The notes under the pieces are model-generated. The model saw only the letters and a list, made by a program, of their open reading frames with translations. It made no database searches and had not been told where the DNA came from. The position numbers were made by a program, and so were the translations under genes. This document shows positions 27,540 through 37,400 of a stretch of DNA of 64,000 nt, piece by piece (the stretch's first letter is position 1; each line of letters opens with the position of its first letter). Source of the DNA: Lachnobacterium bovis DSM 14045 (lineage in GTDB: Bacteria; Bacillota; Clostridia; Lachnospirales; Lachnospiraceae). The stretch covers positions 36,118 through 100,117 of the forward strand of contig NZ_FNPG01000012.1 of the NCBI RefSeq assembly GCF_900107245.1, given 5' to 3'.

Positions 27540-29663
27540 TTAGTTTTCCTTCTGATATAACTTAACCTTCTGTATTACATTCTTAGTTGCATCATCTATA
27601 GTTACTTTGCCCTTATTTAATAAGTTTACCTGTTCGTATACAATATCTTCGCATGAAGAATCAACAATTATCGGTTTTCTTAAACCCTTCATAAATTCAG
27701 TATACTTCATTTGTTGTTCAGCATTTAAACATGGTAACTGGTCAGTTCCTTCGAAGATATCTGTAGATGATGAATAAAAACTATCTAAAGCATCTAAATT
27801 TACTGGAATGCCTTCCAATTTGTCGCTTTCTTGATTTGATTTATTAATGGACTCTATTATAAAATCTTCTGCAACTTTCTTATTTTTACTTTTTTTATTA
27901 ATTGCCATTCGATACAATGGCGTATACTTATTCTCTTTAATCACCTTATAAGTTAGATTTGAGTTTTGATCTAATTTTGCTAATTCTACAAGTCCACCAT
28001 TTGCAACTATCGCTTCAATGCTTGCCTGTGCTTTTCCTTTATTTACACTATGACAGCCCGATTCTTGATAAATCATACCCTTCATAGAAAGCATATCAAA
28101 AGACAACTCTTCATCTTCAGCACCTGTTTTCTTTTTTATATTTATAAGTTTATTTGCCAATTTGAAATAATCACGTATTTCGCTTTCATTTAACTTCCCG
28201 TTTTCTATATTAGTTGAAAGATAATTTTTATATATCTGCTTCATTATTTCACAATATGTCTCTGTAATATATGCTGGTTTTGATTTCTTACCCATTTCAT
28301 CAAAATCGTTATATATTTTTCTTATAGAATCTGCATTTGTGAATTTCTTAGTTCCAGCTTGAACTGAAAAACTAAAATGAGTCGGAATTTCATATGCTGT
28401 CTTTGAATCCTCTTCCAATATATTATTAAAAACATTATACTTAGATTCAATCTGATTTCTTAATTCAGTTACATCTTCTAATACTCCACTTTTTTTCATT
28501 TTTTTAGTTGATAATCCATCCATTATAATAATATCTGGTCCATTACCAGATAAGAGCTCTGTATTTACTTTTTTTATAGCATCTGATGATGTTGTATTTT
28601 CATCATTTTCAGGAATCCCCACTTCTAATTCCACATTTGTTTCTGGATGTTTAGATGCATATTCCCTTACAATATTGTTTATATAAATATTCTGATATAA
28701 CGAATATATTTTTATATTATTTTTTCTCTTTATTTTTTTATCAGAAATATACACAAGCTTATTTGTTATATCATTCGATGTTTGAACTAATATCCCATTT
28801 TCAAAATATTGACTATCCATTAAAATTGTTGTTCTAGAATTAATTGTTGCATTAACAAGTTTCTTTTTGCTTTCAAGTTTTCCATTTGTAAATGTATAAA
28901 CATTATTCTGTGTTAACATTTTTATTCTATCTTTATCATCAGAAGACATTGTTACATTCATGGTTCCATCTTCTGATACTTTATTTAATTTCTTTATTAA
29001 TTTATCATTTTTCACTTCTTTATAAGTTTTCTGTTCAAAAGCTTTGACGATTCCTTCTTGTTCAAGATAATACAGGCCGTTTGCCTTAGTTAATGAATCA
29101 ATTTTTCCTGAAAACAGACCATGTGTACTAAACATTTTTTCACCGTTTTCAGAATAAACAGTTCCTTTTTTCACAAAAAAGACTTCATCTCCAACTATTT
29201 CTAATTGATCTATACCTTCGTTATTAACTGACTGCTCTTTTCCATCCACAATTTTATTTAAAACATAATTATCTGGCTCTTTAGAATTTTCTTCTGTGTT
29301 GTTTTGTGACTCATTATCTGTCAAAATATAACTATCACCATTTGTTTTTAATACCGCTTGATCAATTCTAGAATTCACTTCTGGACTATTCTTATCAAGT
29401 TTTTCCCATTTCTTTCCAAAATCAGATGTTTTATATGTTCCAACATATTTTTTATCTGTATCTGTTCCCAAAATATAAATACTATTTTTATCTGTTGTAA
29501 ATGCGGCTACACTCGAAACTTCATTTGGAAGCGCAACTTGATTTTCATATACTTTAGCTATATCATCTTCTTTTTTTGATTTTCCACATCCAGTAATTCC
29601 GGTAGTACATAGCATCATAATCAAACTAAGACCGATACATATTTTTCTGTTTCTTTTTAACAT
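27540..29663 (-). CDS. Lipoprotein: propeller-like domain fused to extracellular solute-binding domain (copy A)
   Basis: A 707-residue paralogue of the protein at 25059-27185 with the same ITGC lipobox, the same Asp-box-like segment and a C-terminal solute-binding domain (IVREYASKHPETN, GNGPDIIIMDG). The ligand-binding part (about 290-675) has diverged while both ends stay nearly identical, suggesting different ligands or gene conversion. AAGGAG precedes the ATG. The start lies only about 22 nt after the metK terminator, leaving little room for a separate promoter. The peptide gene follows downstream. Confidence 0.8.
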   Translation of the reverse strand: MLKRNRKICIGLSLIMMLCTTGITGCGKSKKEDDIAKVYENQVALPNEVSSVAAFTTDKNSIYILGTDTDKKYVGTYKTSDFGKKWEKLDKNSPEVNSRIDQAVLKTNGDSYILTDNESQNNTEENSKEPDNYVLNKIVDGKEQSVNNEGIDQLEIVGDEVFFVKKGTVYSENGEKMFSTHGLFSGKIDSLTKANGLYYLEQEGIVKAFEQKTYKEVKNDKLIKKLNKVSEDGTMNVTMSSDDKDRIKMLTQNNVYTFTNGKLESKKKLVNATINSRTTILMDSQYFENGILVQTSNDITNKLVYISDKKIKRKNNIKIYSLYQNIYINNIVREYASKHPETNVELEVGIPENDENTTSSDAIKKVNTELLSGNGPDIIIMDGLSTKKMKKSGVLEDVTELRNQIESKYNVFNNILEEDSKTAYEIPTHFSFSVQAGTKKFTNADSIRKIYNDFDEMGKKSKPAYITETYCEIMKQIYKNYLSTNIENGKLNESEIRDYFKLANKLINIKKKTGAEDEELSFDMLSMKGMIYQESGCHSVNKGKAQASIEAIVANGGLVELAKLDQNSNLTYKVIKENKYTPLYRMAINKKSKNKKVAEDFIIESINKSNQESDKLEGIPVNLDALDSFYSSSTDIFEGTDQLPCLNAEQQMKYTEFMKGLRKPIIVDSSCEDIVYEQVNLLNKGKVTIDDATKNVIQKVKLYQKEN

Positions 29664-29688
29664 TTTATCTCCTTATACGCAAAACAAC
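28835..29688. repeat. Near-identical direct repeat, copy A (lipoprotein 5' part and leader)
   Basis: Partner of the repeat at 26357-27210. The homology extends a few bases upstream of the ribosome-binding site into the CAAAACAACCG sequence that forms part of each preceding terminator. Confidence 0.85.
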
Positions 29689-29709
29689 CGTGGAAATTCC
29701 ACGGCTGTC
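29680..29709 (-). terminator. Terminator of metK
   Basis: ACAGCCGTGG-AATTTC-CACGGTTGT on the minus strand, followed by TTTTG, immediately before the ribosome-binding site of the lipoprotein gene. Confidence 0.75.
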
Positions 29710-29731
29710 TTTAGTTACTATTATCTATTTT

Positions 29732-30913
29732 TTATAAATATTTTTTTAATTCGTCAACTTTATCTGTTGCTTCCCATGGTAAATCTAAATCAGTTCTACC
29801 AAAATGTCCATATGCTGCAGTACCCTTATAAATTGGTCTACGTAAATCTAACATTTTGATAATTCCAGCTGGACGTAAATCAAAAAGTTCTCTTACAATT
29901 TCAACTAATTTTTCACTTGATAATTTACCTGTTCCAAATGTATCGATATTTATAGATGTTGGTTCTGCAACACCAATAGCATATGATAATTGAATTTCAC
30001 ATTTATCTGCAAGACCTGCTGCTACAATATTCTTAGCAACATAACGTGCTGCATAAGCAGCTGATCTATCTACTTTAGTACAATCTTTTCCTGAAAAAGC
30101 TCCGCCACCATGACGTGCCATTCCGCCGTATGTATCAACGATTATCTTACGTCCAGTAAGACCTGCATCTCCATGTGGTCCACCAATTACGAAACGTCCT
30201 GTTGGATTAATATAGAATTTTGTTTTATCATCAATTAATTCTTTTGGTAGAACTTCATCAAATACATATTTCTTAATATCTGCATGGATCTGTTCTTGTG
30301 TAACTTCCTCGTCATGCTGTGTAGATAATACAACTGTTTCAAGTCTCTTTGGCTTACCGTCTTCATCATATTCTACTGAGACTTGAGTTTTACCATCTGG
30401 TCTTAAGTATTTTAATGTACCATTCTTTCTAACTTCTGTAAGTCTACGTGATAATTTATGTGCTAATGAAATTGGATAAGGCATTAACTCTGGTGTTTCA
30501 TTTGTAGCATATCCAAACATCATACCTTGATCTCCCGCACCTGTGTCAAGATCATCTTTATGTGTTCCTTCTCTTGCTTCTAATGATTTATCAACACCCA
30601 TTGCAATATCTGGAGACTGTTGATCTAATGCAACCATTACTGCACATGTATTTCCATCAAATCCTGTCTTAGCATCATTATATCCGATTTCATTAACAGT
30701 TTCTCTAACTATTGCAGGTACGTCTAAGTGTGCTTTTGTAGAAATTTCTCCTGTAACTAAAACAAATCCTGTACAACTTGTTGCCTCACAAGCAACACGA
30801 CTCATAGGATCTTGTCTCATGCATTCATCTAAAATTGCATCTGAAATTGCATCACAAACTTTATCTGGATGACCTTCTGTAACTGATTCTGATGTAAATA
30901 ATAATTTTTCCAT
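29732..30913 (-). CDS. metK: S-adenosylmethionine synthetase
   Basis: Makes SAM from methionine and ATP. The full-length 393-residue protein starts [19 protein letters not shown]. It contains the hexapeptide GAGDQG and the P-loop-like GGGAFSGKD. The cytosolic tetramer feeds methylation and polyamine synthesis. Expression is under an S-box riboswitch and terminator directly upstream, so high SAM should stop transcription. AAAGGA lies upstream of the ATG. Confidence 0.98.
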   Translation of the reverse strand: MEKLLFTSESVTEGHPDKVCDAISDAILDECMRQDPMSRVACEATSCTGFVLVTGEISTKAHLDVPAIVRETVNEIGYNDAKTGFDGNTCAVMVALDQQSPDIAMGVDKSLEAREGTHKDDLDTGAGDQGMMFGYATNETPELMPYPISLAHKLSRRLTEVRKNGTLKYLRPDGKTQVSVEYDEDGKPKRLETVVLSTQHDEEVTQEQIHADIKKYVFDEVLPKELIDDKTKFYINPTGRFVIGGPHGDAGLTGRKIIVDTYGGMARHGGGAFSGKDCTKVDRSAAYAARYVAKNIVAAGLADKCEIQLSYAIGVAEPTSINIDTFGTGKLSSEKLVEIVRELFDLRPAGIIKMLDLRRPIYKGTAAYGHFGRTDLDLPWEATDKVDELKKYL

Positions 30914-30987
30914 CTTTTGTCCTTTCTTAATAAAAAATAATACATATATTTAATAAATCTCTATACTTCCTTAGCTAAAATGCACAT

Positions 30988-31014
30988 AAAAAAAACCACT
31001 TGCACAACAAGTGG
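30988..31014 (-). terminator. Expression-platform terminator of the metK riboswitch
   Basis: CCACTTG-TTGTG-CAAGTGG followed by eight T on the minus strand, 24 nt past the aptamer. Confidence 0.9.
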
Positions 31015-31037
31015 ACTAATTACCCTAATAACCAATC

Positions 31038-31151
31038 CTCTTATTGTTCGAATTATTCGCTCAGGTTGGCACCTTCCTGTAGATATTGCTATCATAACGG
31101 GGTTGCCGTGACTTCACAGATCCTTTGTATCTCCATCACTCTGAATAAGAG
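31038..31151 (-). promoter_or_regulatory. SAM-I (S-box) riboswitch aptamer
   Basis: P1 is CTCTTATT pairing with AATAAGAG. Inside are CAGAGTGATGGAG, GAAGTCACGGCAACC, AAGGTGCCAACCTGAGCG, all in S-box order. It precedes metK, the classic target. SAM binding should stabilise P1 and allow the terminator at 30988-31014 to form. Confidence 0.93.
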
Positions 31152-31176
31152 AAGTATAATATTTTTTTACTGTGTG

Positions 31177-31205
31177 ATTATATCACTTTATCTTTATCCT
31201 GTCAA
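31177..31205 (-). promoter_or_regulatory. Promoter of the metK leader
   Basis: Consensus TTGACA (31205-31200) and TATAAT (31182-31177) with a 17-nt spacer. Confidence 0.85.
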
Positions 31206-31250
31206 TAATATAATCGACATTCAGTACTTCTATCTTTAGATGATATATCG

Positions 31251-31284
31251 AAAAAAGGCACAATCATTAATTGCACCTTTTTTA
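31251..31284. terminator. Terminator downstream of murA (bidirectional shape)
   Basis: A hairpin with arms AAAAAAGGCACAAT and ATTGCACCTTTTTT, with a two-base internal mismatch. It is 70 nt past the murA stop and directly ahead of the metK promoter. Confidence 0.7.
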
Positions 31285-31353
31285 TAAATCTTATATCATG
31301 TATTCAATTATAAAAAATCTTCAATATATTATCATAAATGTACTTTATTACAA

Positions 31354-32646
31354 TTATGAAACTTTCAAAATAAATTTCTGTAAGTCTTTTTCTGAAGAAA
31401 CCTTATCAACAACTGCTCCTAAGCCACGAAGTTTTTCTTCTAAAGCTTCATATCCACGTTCTACAAAATGAATATCATCAACAACTGTGATTCCTTCGCC
31501 TGCTAAACCTGCAATAACAAGTGCTGCACCGGCTCTTAAATCTGGAGCATTAACTCTTGCTCCTGTATATCTATCAATACCATTAATGATTGCGACATTA
31601 CCTTCAACCTTAATATCTGCACCCATTCTTGTAAGTTCATCAACATATTTGAAACGATTTTCAAAAATGCTCTCTGTAACTGTACTAATTCCTGATGCCA
31701 TACCAAGTACTACAGCCATCTGTGGTTGCATATCTGTTGGAAAACCTGGATAAGGTAATGTTGTAACTTGAGTATGTTTTAATTTCTCTGGAGCGATAAC
31801 TCTTACTGCTTCATCAAATTCTTCAATAATACATCCTGCTTCAATTAACTTAGCGCTTGTAGCTTCTAAATGTTTAGGAATAACATTCTTTACAACAATA
31901 TCTCCACCTGTTGCTGCTGCTGCACACATAAATGTACCTGCTTCAATCTGATCAGGAATCACAGCATATTCAGTTGCATGTAACTTAGGTACACCAACTA
32001 TACGAATAACATCTGTACCAGCACCACGAATATTAGCACCCATGCTATTTAAGAAGTTAGCAACATCTACAACATGTGGCTCTTTAGCTGCATTTTCAAT
32101 AACTGTCTTACCTTCAGCCATTGAAGCTGCCATCATAATGTTGATAGTTGCACCAACTGAAACCTTATCTAAATAAATATGTGTACCGTTTAACTTCTCA
32201 GTCTGTGCTATAACAAGTCCATGTGCAATCTCAACACCAACTCCCATTGCTTTGAAGCCTTTAATATGTAAATCAATTGGACGACTTCCAATATCACAGC
32301 CTCCTGGAAGTGCAACTTCTGCATGTTTATACTTACCAAGTAATGCTCCAATTAAGTAATATGATGCTCTAATTTTTCTAATAAATTCATTATCAACACA
32401 ATAGCTTCTAATTGAAGAGCTATTAATTGATACTTTATGTGGACCTTTTCTTTCCACTTTGGCACCTAATTCTTCAATCGCCTGTAATAATACATTAATA
32501 TCTCTAACATTAGGTAAATTTTCAATTACTACTGTTTCATCTGTCATTGTGGCTGCTGCTAAAATAGCAAGTGCAGCATTCTTCGCCCCACCTATTTCTA
32601 CTTCGCCATGTAAAGTATGGCCGCCCTTTATCACGTATTGTTCCAT
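31354..32646 (-). CDS. murA: UDP-N-acetylglucosamine 1-carboxyvinyltransferase
   Basis: First committed step of peptidoglycan synthesis: transfers enolpyruvate from PEP to UDP-GlcNAc. The protein has 430 residues with an N-terminal KGGHTLHGEVEIGGAKNAAL. The catalytic loop ALPGGCDIGSRP contains Cys117, the residue attacked by fosfomycin. DLRAGAALVIAGLA lies near the C-terminus. It is monocistronic, with its own consensus promoter and terminator. Firmicutes often carry two MurA paralogues; which one this is cannot be decided here. Confidence 0.95.
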   Translation of the reverse strand: MEQYVIKGGHTLHGEVEIGGAKNAALAILAAATMTDETVVIENLPNVRDINVLLQAIEELGAKVERKGPHKVSINSSSIRSYCVDNEFIRKIRASYYLIGALLGKYKHAEVALPGGCDIGSRPIDLHIKGFKAMGVGVEIAHGLVIAQTEKLNGTHIYLDKVSVGATINIMMAASMAEGKTVIENAAKEPHVVDVANFLNSMGANIRGAGTDVIRIVGVPKLHATEYAVIPDQIEAGTFMCAAAATGGDIVVKNVIPKHLEATSAKLIEAGCIIEEFDEAVRVIAPEKLKHTQVTTLPYPGFPTDMQPQMAVVLGMASGISTVTESIFENRFKYVDELTRMGADIKVEGNVAIINGIDRYTGARVNAPDLRAGAALVIAGLAGEGITVVDDIHFVERGYEALEEKLRGLGAVVDKVSSEKDLQKFILKVS

Positions 32647-32706
32647 CTCACACCTCAGTATTTAATACTCATCAGCTTGAGTTTATATTCTATTTCCTAA
32701 CAACTT

Positions 32707-32736
32707 ATTATAGTTTGTAAACTCATTTTTTGTCAA
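32707..32736 (-). promoter_or_regulatory. Promoter of murA
   Basis: TTGACA (32736-32731) and TATAAT (32712-32707), 18-nt spacer, about 60 nt before the start codon. Confidence 0.75.
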
Positions 32737-32794
32737 CTTGAAAAATTGCTAATATTTATAATTTTTTTATAATTTTTTTAGCAATTATTTATTT

Positions 32795-33298
32795 TTATTT
32801 TAAAATTTCAAGTAGACTTTTAACTGTCTGTTCAACACATTGTCCTTCTTCATCAATTGTGACATCAGCATATTTCTCATACAATGGCACTCTTTCATTA
32901 TATAAATCTGTTAATGTCTGACCTTCTTTTAAAACTACACCTCTTACTTCTAAGTCACCAAGTCTGTTTTTTAAAACATCAAGGGATAATTTAAGATATA
33001 CAACTGTTCCAATTTCTCTTAAATGTTCCATCGCTTTTTCACCATATACAACACTACCTCCTGTAGCAATTACTGTCTTTTGGCAATCAATCGATGCGTT
33101 AACTTCCTCTTCTATCTTAATGAAACCATCTATACCTTCTGATGCAATTATTTCTTGCAAAAGTCTTCCTTCTTTTTCCTGAATTAACAAATCCGGATCA
33201 ACGAAATTATATCCCTTTACTTTAGCTAATATAACACCTATAGTACTTTTTCCGACACCAGGCATTCCTATTAAAACTATATTATTTCCTTTTTTCAT
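32795..33298 (-). CDS. aroK: Shikimate kinase
   Basis: Phosphorylates shikimate with ATP in the chorismate pathway. The 167-residue P-loop kinase has Walker A GMPGVGKST (11-19), the substrate Asp in FVDPDLLIQ, and the glycine-rich ATGGSVVYG. The lid Arg motif, often RPLL, is changed to RGVVL. A complete terminator hairpin lies 10 nt ahead of the ATG, with AGGAGA forming right after its T-run, so expression may depend on read-through from the prsA-like gene. Confidence 0.9.
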   Translation of the reverse strand: MKKGNNIVLIGMPGVGKSTIGVILAKVKGYNFVDPDLLIQEKEGRLLQEIIASEGIDGFIKIEEEVNASIDCQKTVIATGGSVVYGEKAMEHLREIGTVVYLKLSLDVLKNRLGDLEVRGVVLKEGQTLTDLYNERVPLYEKYADVTIDEEGQCVEQTVKSLLEILK

Positions 33299-33308
33299 AA
33301 TATCTCCT

Positions 33309-33340
33309 AAAAAAGCATCTAGACCATAGCCTAGATGCTT
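33309..33340 (-). terminator. Terminator between the prsA-like gene and aroK
   Basis: A perfect 10-bp stem AAGCATCTAG/CTAGATGCTT followed by six T on the minus strand. The aroK ribosome-binding site follows at once. Confidence 0.85.
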
Positions 33341-33412
33341 AAAATTTATAATATCTTAATTATTTTACAACTTATTAATTTACAATGCAACAAAAATTTA
33401 TTCTTTTTTTGT

Positions 33413-34429
33413 TTATTTTTCTTTCTGCTTCTTAGAAAGATCATTTTTATATGATACTTTCTTTACAACTGATTTTTTAACTTTCCAACCATCCTTCTTT
33501 TGCCATGCTTTTAAGACTTTTTCATATTCGTCTTGCTTTCTTTTCTCTACAATCTGTTTTTTGTTATCAGCTGTAGCTTTTTCATCTGTTTTTTTGTCTA
33601 ATCTTACGATATATGATGCGTCTTGTGTCGAAATAAGTTTAGATATTTCGCCTTCTTTCATTGTATTTAATTGTTTTTTTACAGCATCATCTAGATTTTT
33701 GTCATCTTTTGAATATGTTCCGTCTGAAACTGTATAACCATATTTTTCTGCTGTAGCTTTCATATCTGCGCCTTTTGAAATCTCATCTGACATCTGTTGA
33801 GCTGTAGCAATTATTTTATTTCTCTCATCTTCTGTATAAACAGATTGTTGCCCTGTTTGCTGATCATATTTTCTGAGCGTATCAACTCTGATAAGTGAGA
33901 ATGCGCTCATATTAGCTTCTTCATCAGATACTCGTGTATCTACATCTTTTACAATCTCTTTATACATTTTTTGTTTTATCGTACAAAGACTTAAATAGTC
34001 GTTTACAATACTTTCAGATGCTGTCATTTCATCTAGGACCTCTTGCTTGTTATCCTTTACGAACTTTTTAGAAGATTCAGCAATTTTAGACTTTTCATCC
34101 TTTGTAAGTTCAACACCTTTTTCTCTTTGATGATTTTTTAAAGTAATCATTTCATGGTATTCATCTAAGGTTTGTTCAATCTCTCGATCTGCCAATGTTG
34201 TGCCGTTTCCTGATATATCCATATTCCAAACGTCGCCTGATGATTGTTGTTTATAAAGACTTCCTTTTGTTAATTGATTATATCTTGCCGCAAAATTAAA
34301 ATCTCCTAATTTAACTTCTCCATCTTTATATGTAGCAACAACCTCATCTTTATTTAACCCGCATCCAGTTAATGCTGCTAATCCAATAACCCCTGCCATT
34401 AAAAGTGAATATACTTTTTTTGTTTTCAT
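33413..34429 (-). CDS. PrsA/SurA-like foldase lipoprotein
   Basis: The signal peptide ends in the lipobox LTGC (Cys23). The first half is a helical SurA-N-like region; the second half (about 165-295) matches a parvulin-type peptidyl-prolyl isomerase fold (MKEGEISKLISTQDASYIVRLDKK). The end is Lys-rich. Such proteins help secreted proteins fold at the membrane-wall interface. The location downstream of pth-mfd is conserved in Lachnospiraceae. A terminator follows. The isomerase motif is weak, so it may act only as a chaperone. Confidence 0.82.
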   Translation of the reverse strand: MKTKKVYSLLMAGVIGLAALTGCGLNKDEVVATYKDGEVKLGDFNFAARYNQLTKGSLYKQQSSGDVWNMDISGNGTTLADREIEQTLDEYHEMITLKNHQREKGVELTKDEKSKIAESSKKFVKDNKQEVLDEMTASESIVNDYLSLCTIKQKMYKEIVKDVDTRVSDEEANMSAFSLIRVDTLRKYDQQTGQQSVYTEDERNKIIATAQQMSDEISKGADMKATAEKYGYTVSDGTYSKDDKNLDDAVKKQLNTMKEGEISKLISTQDASYIVRLDKKTDEKATADNKKQIVEKRKQDEYEKVLKAWQKKDGWKVKKSVVKKVSYKNDLSKKQKEK

Positions 34430-34497
34430 TTTTCCTCCTAGTCAACTTATCCTATTTAGGATTTTTATGTCATACATGTATTAATTATAGTGCTTTT

Positions 34498-37400
34498 CTA
34501 TGAATCAAGCAATATTTTTACCATATCGTTTAGTAATTTTTCTAATACTTCTATAGTACTTTGAGTTGATTTTTTCTCAATATTTTTTGAAACATTTCTA
34601 GGCACACCCCTTGATAAGGCATTAGGTCTTCTTCTTAATGGAGTACTATTTTTTTCTTTTGGTGTAATATACTCAAAATAAACGCATTTAGGTTCTGAAA
34701 TGAAGCGCATTTTATTTTTATATAATTCAATAATTCGAGGTATGTTTGCCGGATTTATTTTTGCCTTTTCATACATCTTTAGCTTTATTTCATTATTTCG
34801 TTGAATAATTTCTACTATATAAAGCTTATGTGCTAGGATTTTTAATCTAGCTATTTTCAATAAGTTCTGTACAACAACTGGTGGTTCACCAAATCTATCA
34901 ATCAGCTCTTCTAATATTTCATCAGCCTCTTCTTCTGAAAGTATACTTGCAATTCGCTTATAGATTTCAAGTTTTTGAAATTCATTGACTATATATGTAT
35001 CTGGAATAAAAGCATTTTCTTCGATATCAACAGATGTTTCGAAGCTTTCTTCTACTTTTTCTCCCTTCGCCTCTTTTACAGCCTCATTCAACAATTTACA
35101 ATATAAATCATAACCAATTGCTTCCATGTGACCACTCTGCTGCTCACCCAAAAGATTACCAGCACCTCTTATTTCAAGATCTCTCATCGCAATTTTAAAT
35201 CCGCTGCCCAAATCAGAATACTCTTTCATCGCTGCTAGCCTTTTTTCTGCAACCTCTTTAAGCATTTTATTTTTTTTGTACATTAAAAATGCATATGATG
35301 TTCTATTACTTCGACCTACTCGACCTCTAAGCTGATATAATTGAGAAAGTCCTAAGTTTTCTGCTGATTCTATAATCATTGTATTAACGTTAGCAATATC
35401 CAACCCCGTTTCTATAATAGTTGTTGAAACCAGAACGTCTATATCACCGTTTATAAAATCATACATTATATTTTCTAGTTCTGTAACTCTCATTTTTCCA
35501 TGGGCAAAAGCAATATTTGCATCTGGCAAGAGTTGTTGCAATCTATCCGCAACTTCATCTATATCTTTTACCTGATTGTAAACATAGTAAACCTGTCCAC
35601 CTCGTGCAAGCTCTCTATTAATAGCTTCTCTTACCATTTCTTCATCATATTCTGTAACATATGTCTGAATTGGAATTCTATCTACGGGTGGTTCCTCTAA
35701 AACACTCATATCTCGTATTCCTATCAGACTCATGTGTAGAGTTCTTGGAATTGGAGTTGCAGTCAATGTTAAAACATCAACATTTTCTTTCATCTGTTTA
35801 ATTTTTTCTTTATGCGCAACTCCAAAACGTTGTTCCTCATCTATTATAAGTAATCCTAAATCTTTAAACTTCACATCTTTTGAAAGGATTCTATGTGTTC
35901 CGATTACTATATCAACTAATCCTGATTGTAATCCTTCTATCGTTTTATCTTGCTCCTTCTTTGATCTAAAACGACTTAAAGATGCAATATTTATAGGAAA
36001 TTCTCTCATTCTTTGCACAAAATTGTTATAATGTTGTTGAGCTAAAATCGTAGTAGGCACAAGATATGCAACCTGTTTTCCTTCTTGCACAGCTTTAAAT
36101 GCCGCTCTTATTGCTATTTCTGTTTTTCCATATCCAACATCACCGCAAATTAGCCTATCCATTATTTTGGTGCTTTCCATATCTTTCTTTGTTGCCTCAA
36201 TTGCAAGCTCTTGATCGGTAGTCTCCTCATATGGAAATAATTCCTCAAATTCTTTTTGCCAAATTGTATCTTCTCCGTAGGCAAATCCAGCTTCTTTGCT
36301 TCTTTTTGCATACAATTTTACTAAATCTTCTGCTATTACTTTTACAGATTTTTTTACTCTTGATTTGGTCTTATTCCATTCCTGTCCACCTAATTTATTT
36401 AATTTAGGTTTTCTTGAATCTTTCCCTGCATATTTTTGAATCATCTCTAATTGTGTAGCTAAAATATACAAATTCCCATTTCCAGCATACTCAATTTTGA
36501 TATAATCTTTTACTTTTTGATCTACCTCGATTTTTTCGATTCCACGGTAAATTCCCAATCCATGATTCTCATGTACAACATAATCTCCTATGTGCAGATC
36601 CGAAAAACTTTGTATATTTTCGCCTTCATATACGCGTTTTTTCTTTTTTCTTTTACCTTTTTTACCGAAAATATCTGTTTCCGTTATAACAACAAATTTA
36701 AAATCTGTATATTCAAAGCCATTATGAATCGAGCCATTTGTGACCATTAATTCACCATTTTTAAGTATTTTATCCTTATCTTCTGAATAGAAACAATTTA
36801 TACCATTATCCTGCAAGTCATTTGCCAAACGTTTAGCTCTTGTCCTTGATGGTGACAATAAAACAATTTTATATTTTTTTTCTTTAAATTTAATTAACTC
36901 TTTCATCAACAGTTCAAAACTTTTGTTATAAGAGCTTATACTTTTGCACTTTATGTTATATTCATCTAAAAAATCAAATCCATATGTTTTATTATCTAGC
37001 ATTGCAAGACTAATAAGCTTATATTTGTTTAATTTTGCATTTAATTCTTTATAACTGAACAACTCCTCGATTTGTCTTGGTAAAATATAACCTTTAGTCA
37101 ATCGATTTTCCATGCTTTGACTGAATTCTTGTTCTGATTGTTTGCCTCTTTCTATGCACCTGTGAAGTTCATCAAAAATGATTACCGTATCATCTTTGTC
37201 AAAATAATCTAATAATGAAATTTTATCATTACAAAAATATGATAAATACGCTTCAATAGCATTTAAATTGATTTGATTATCCCATTCCTCGATAATTTCG
37301 TCTATATGAGATTTCAACCGAAACGCTTCTTCTGTTCTCATTTGTTTTCTAAGTTTCTCAACTTGTTTTGCAGCATCTTTTTGAATCAGTTTAATTCCAT

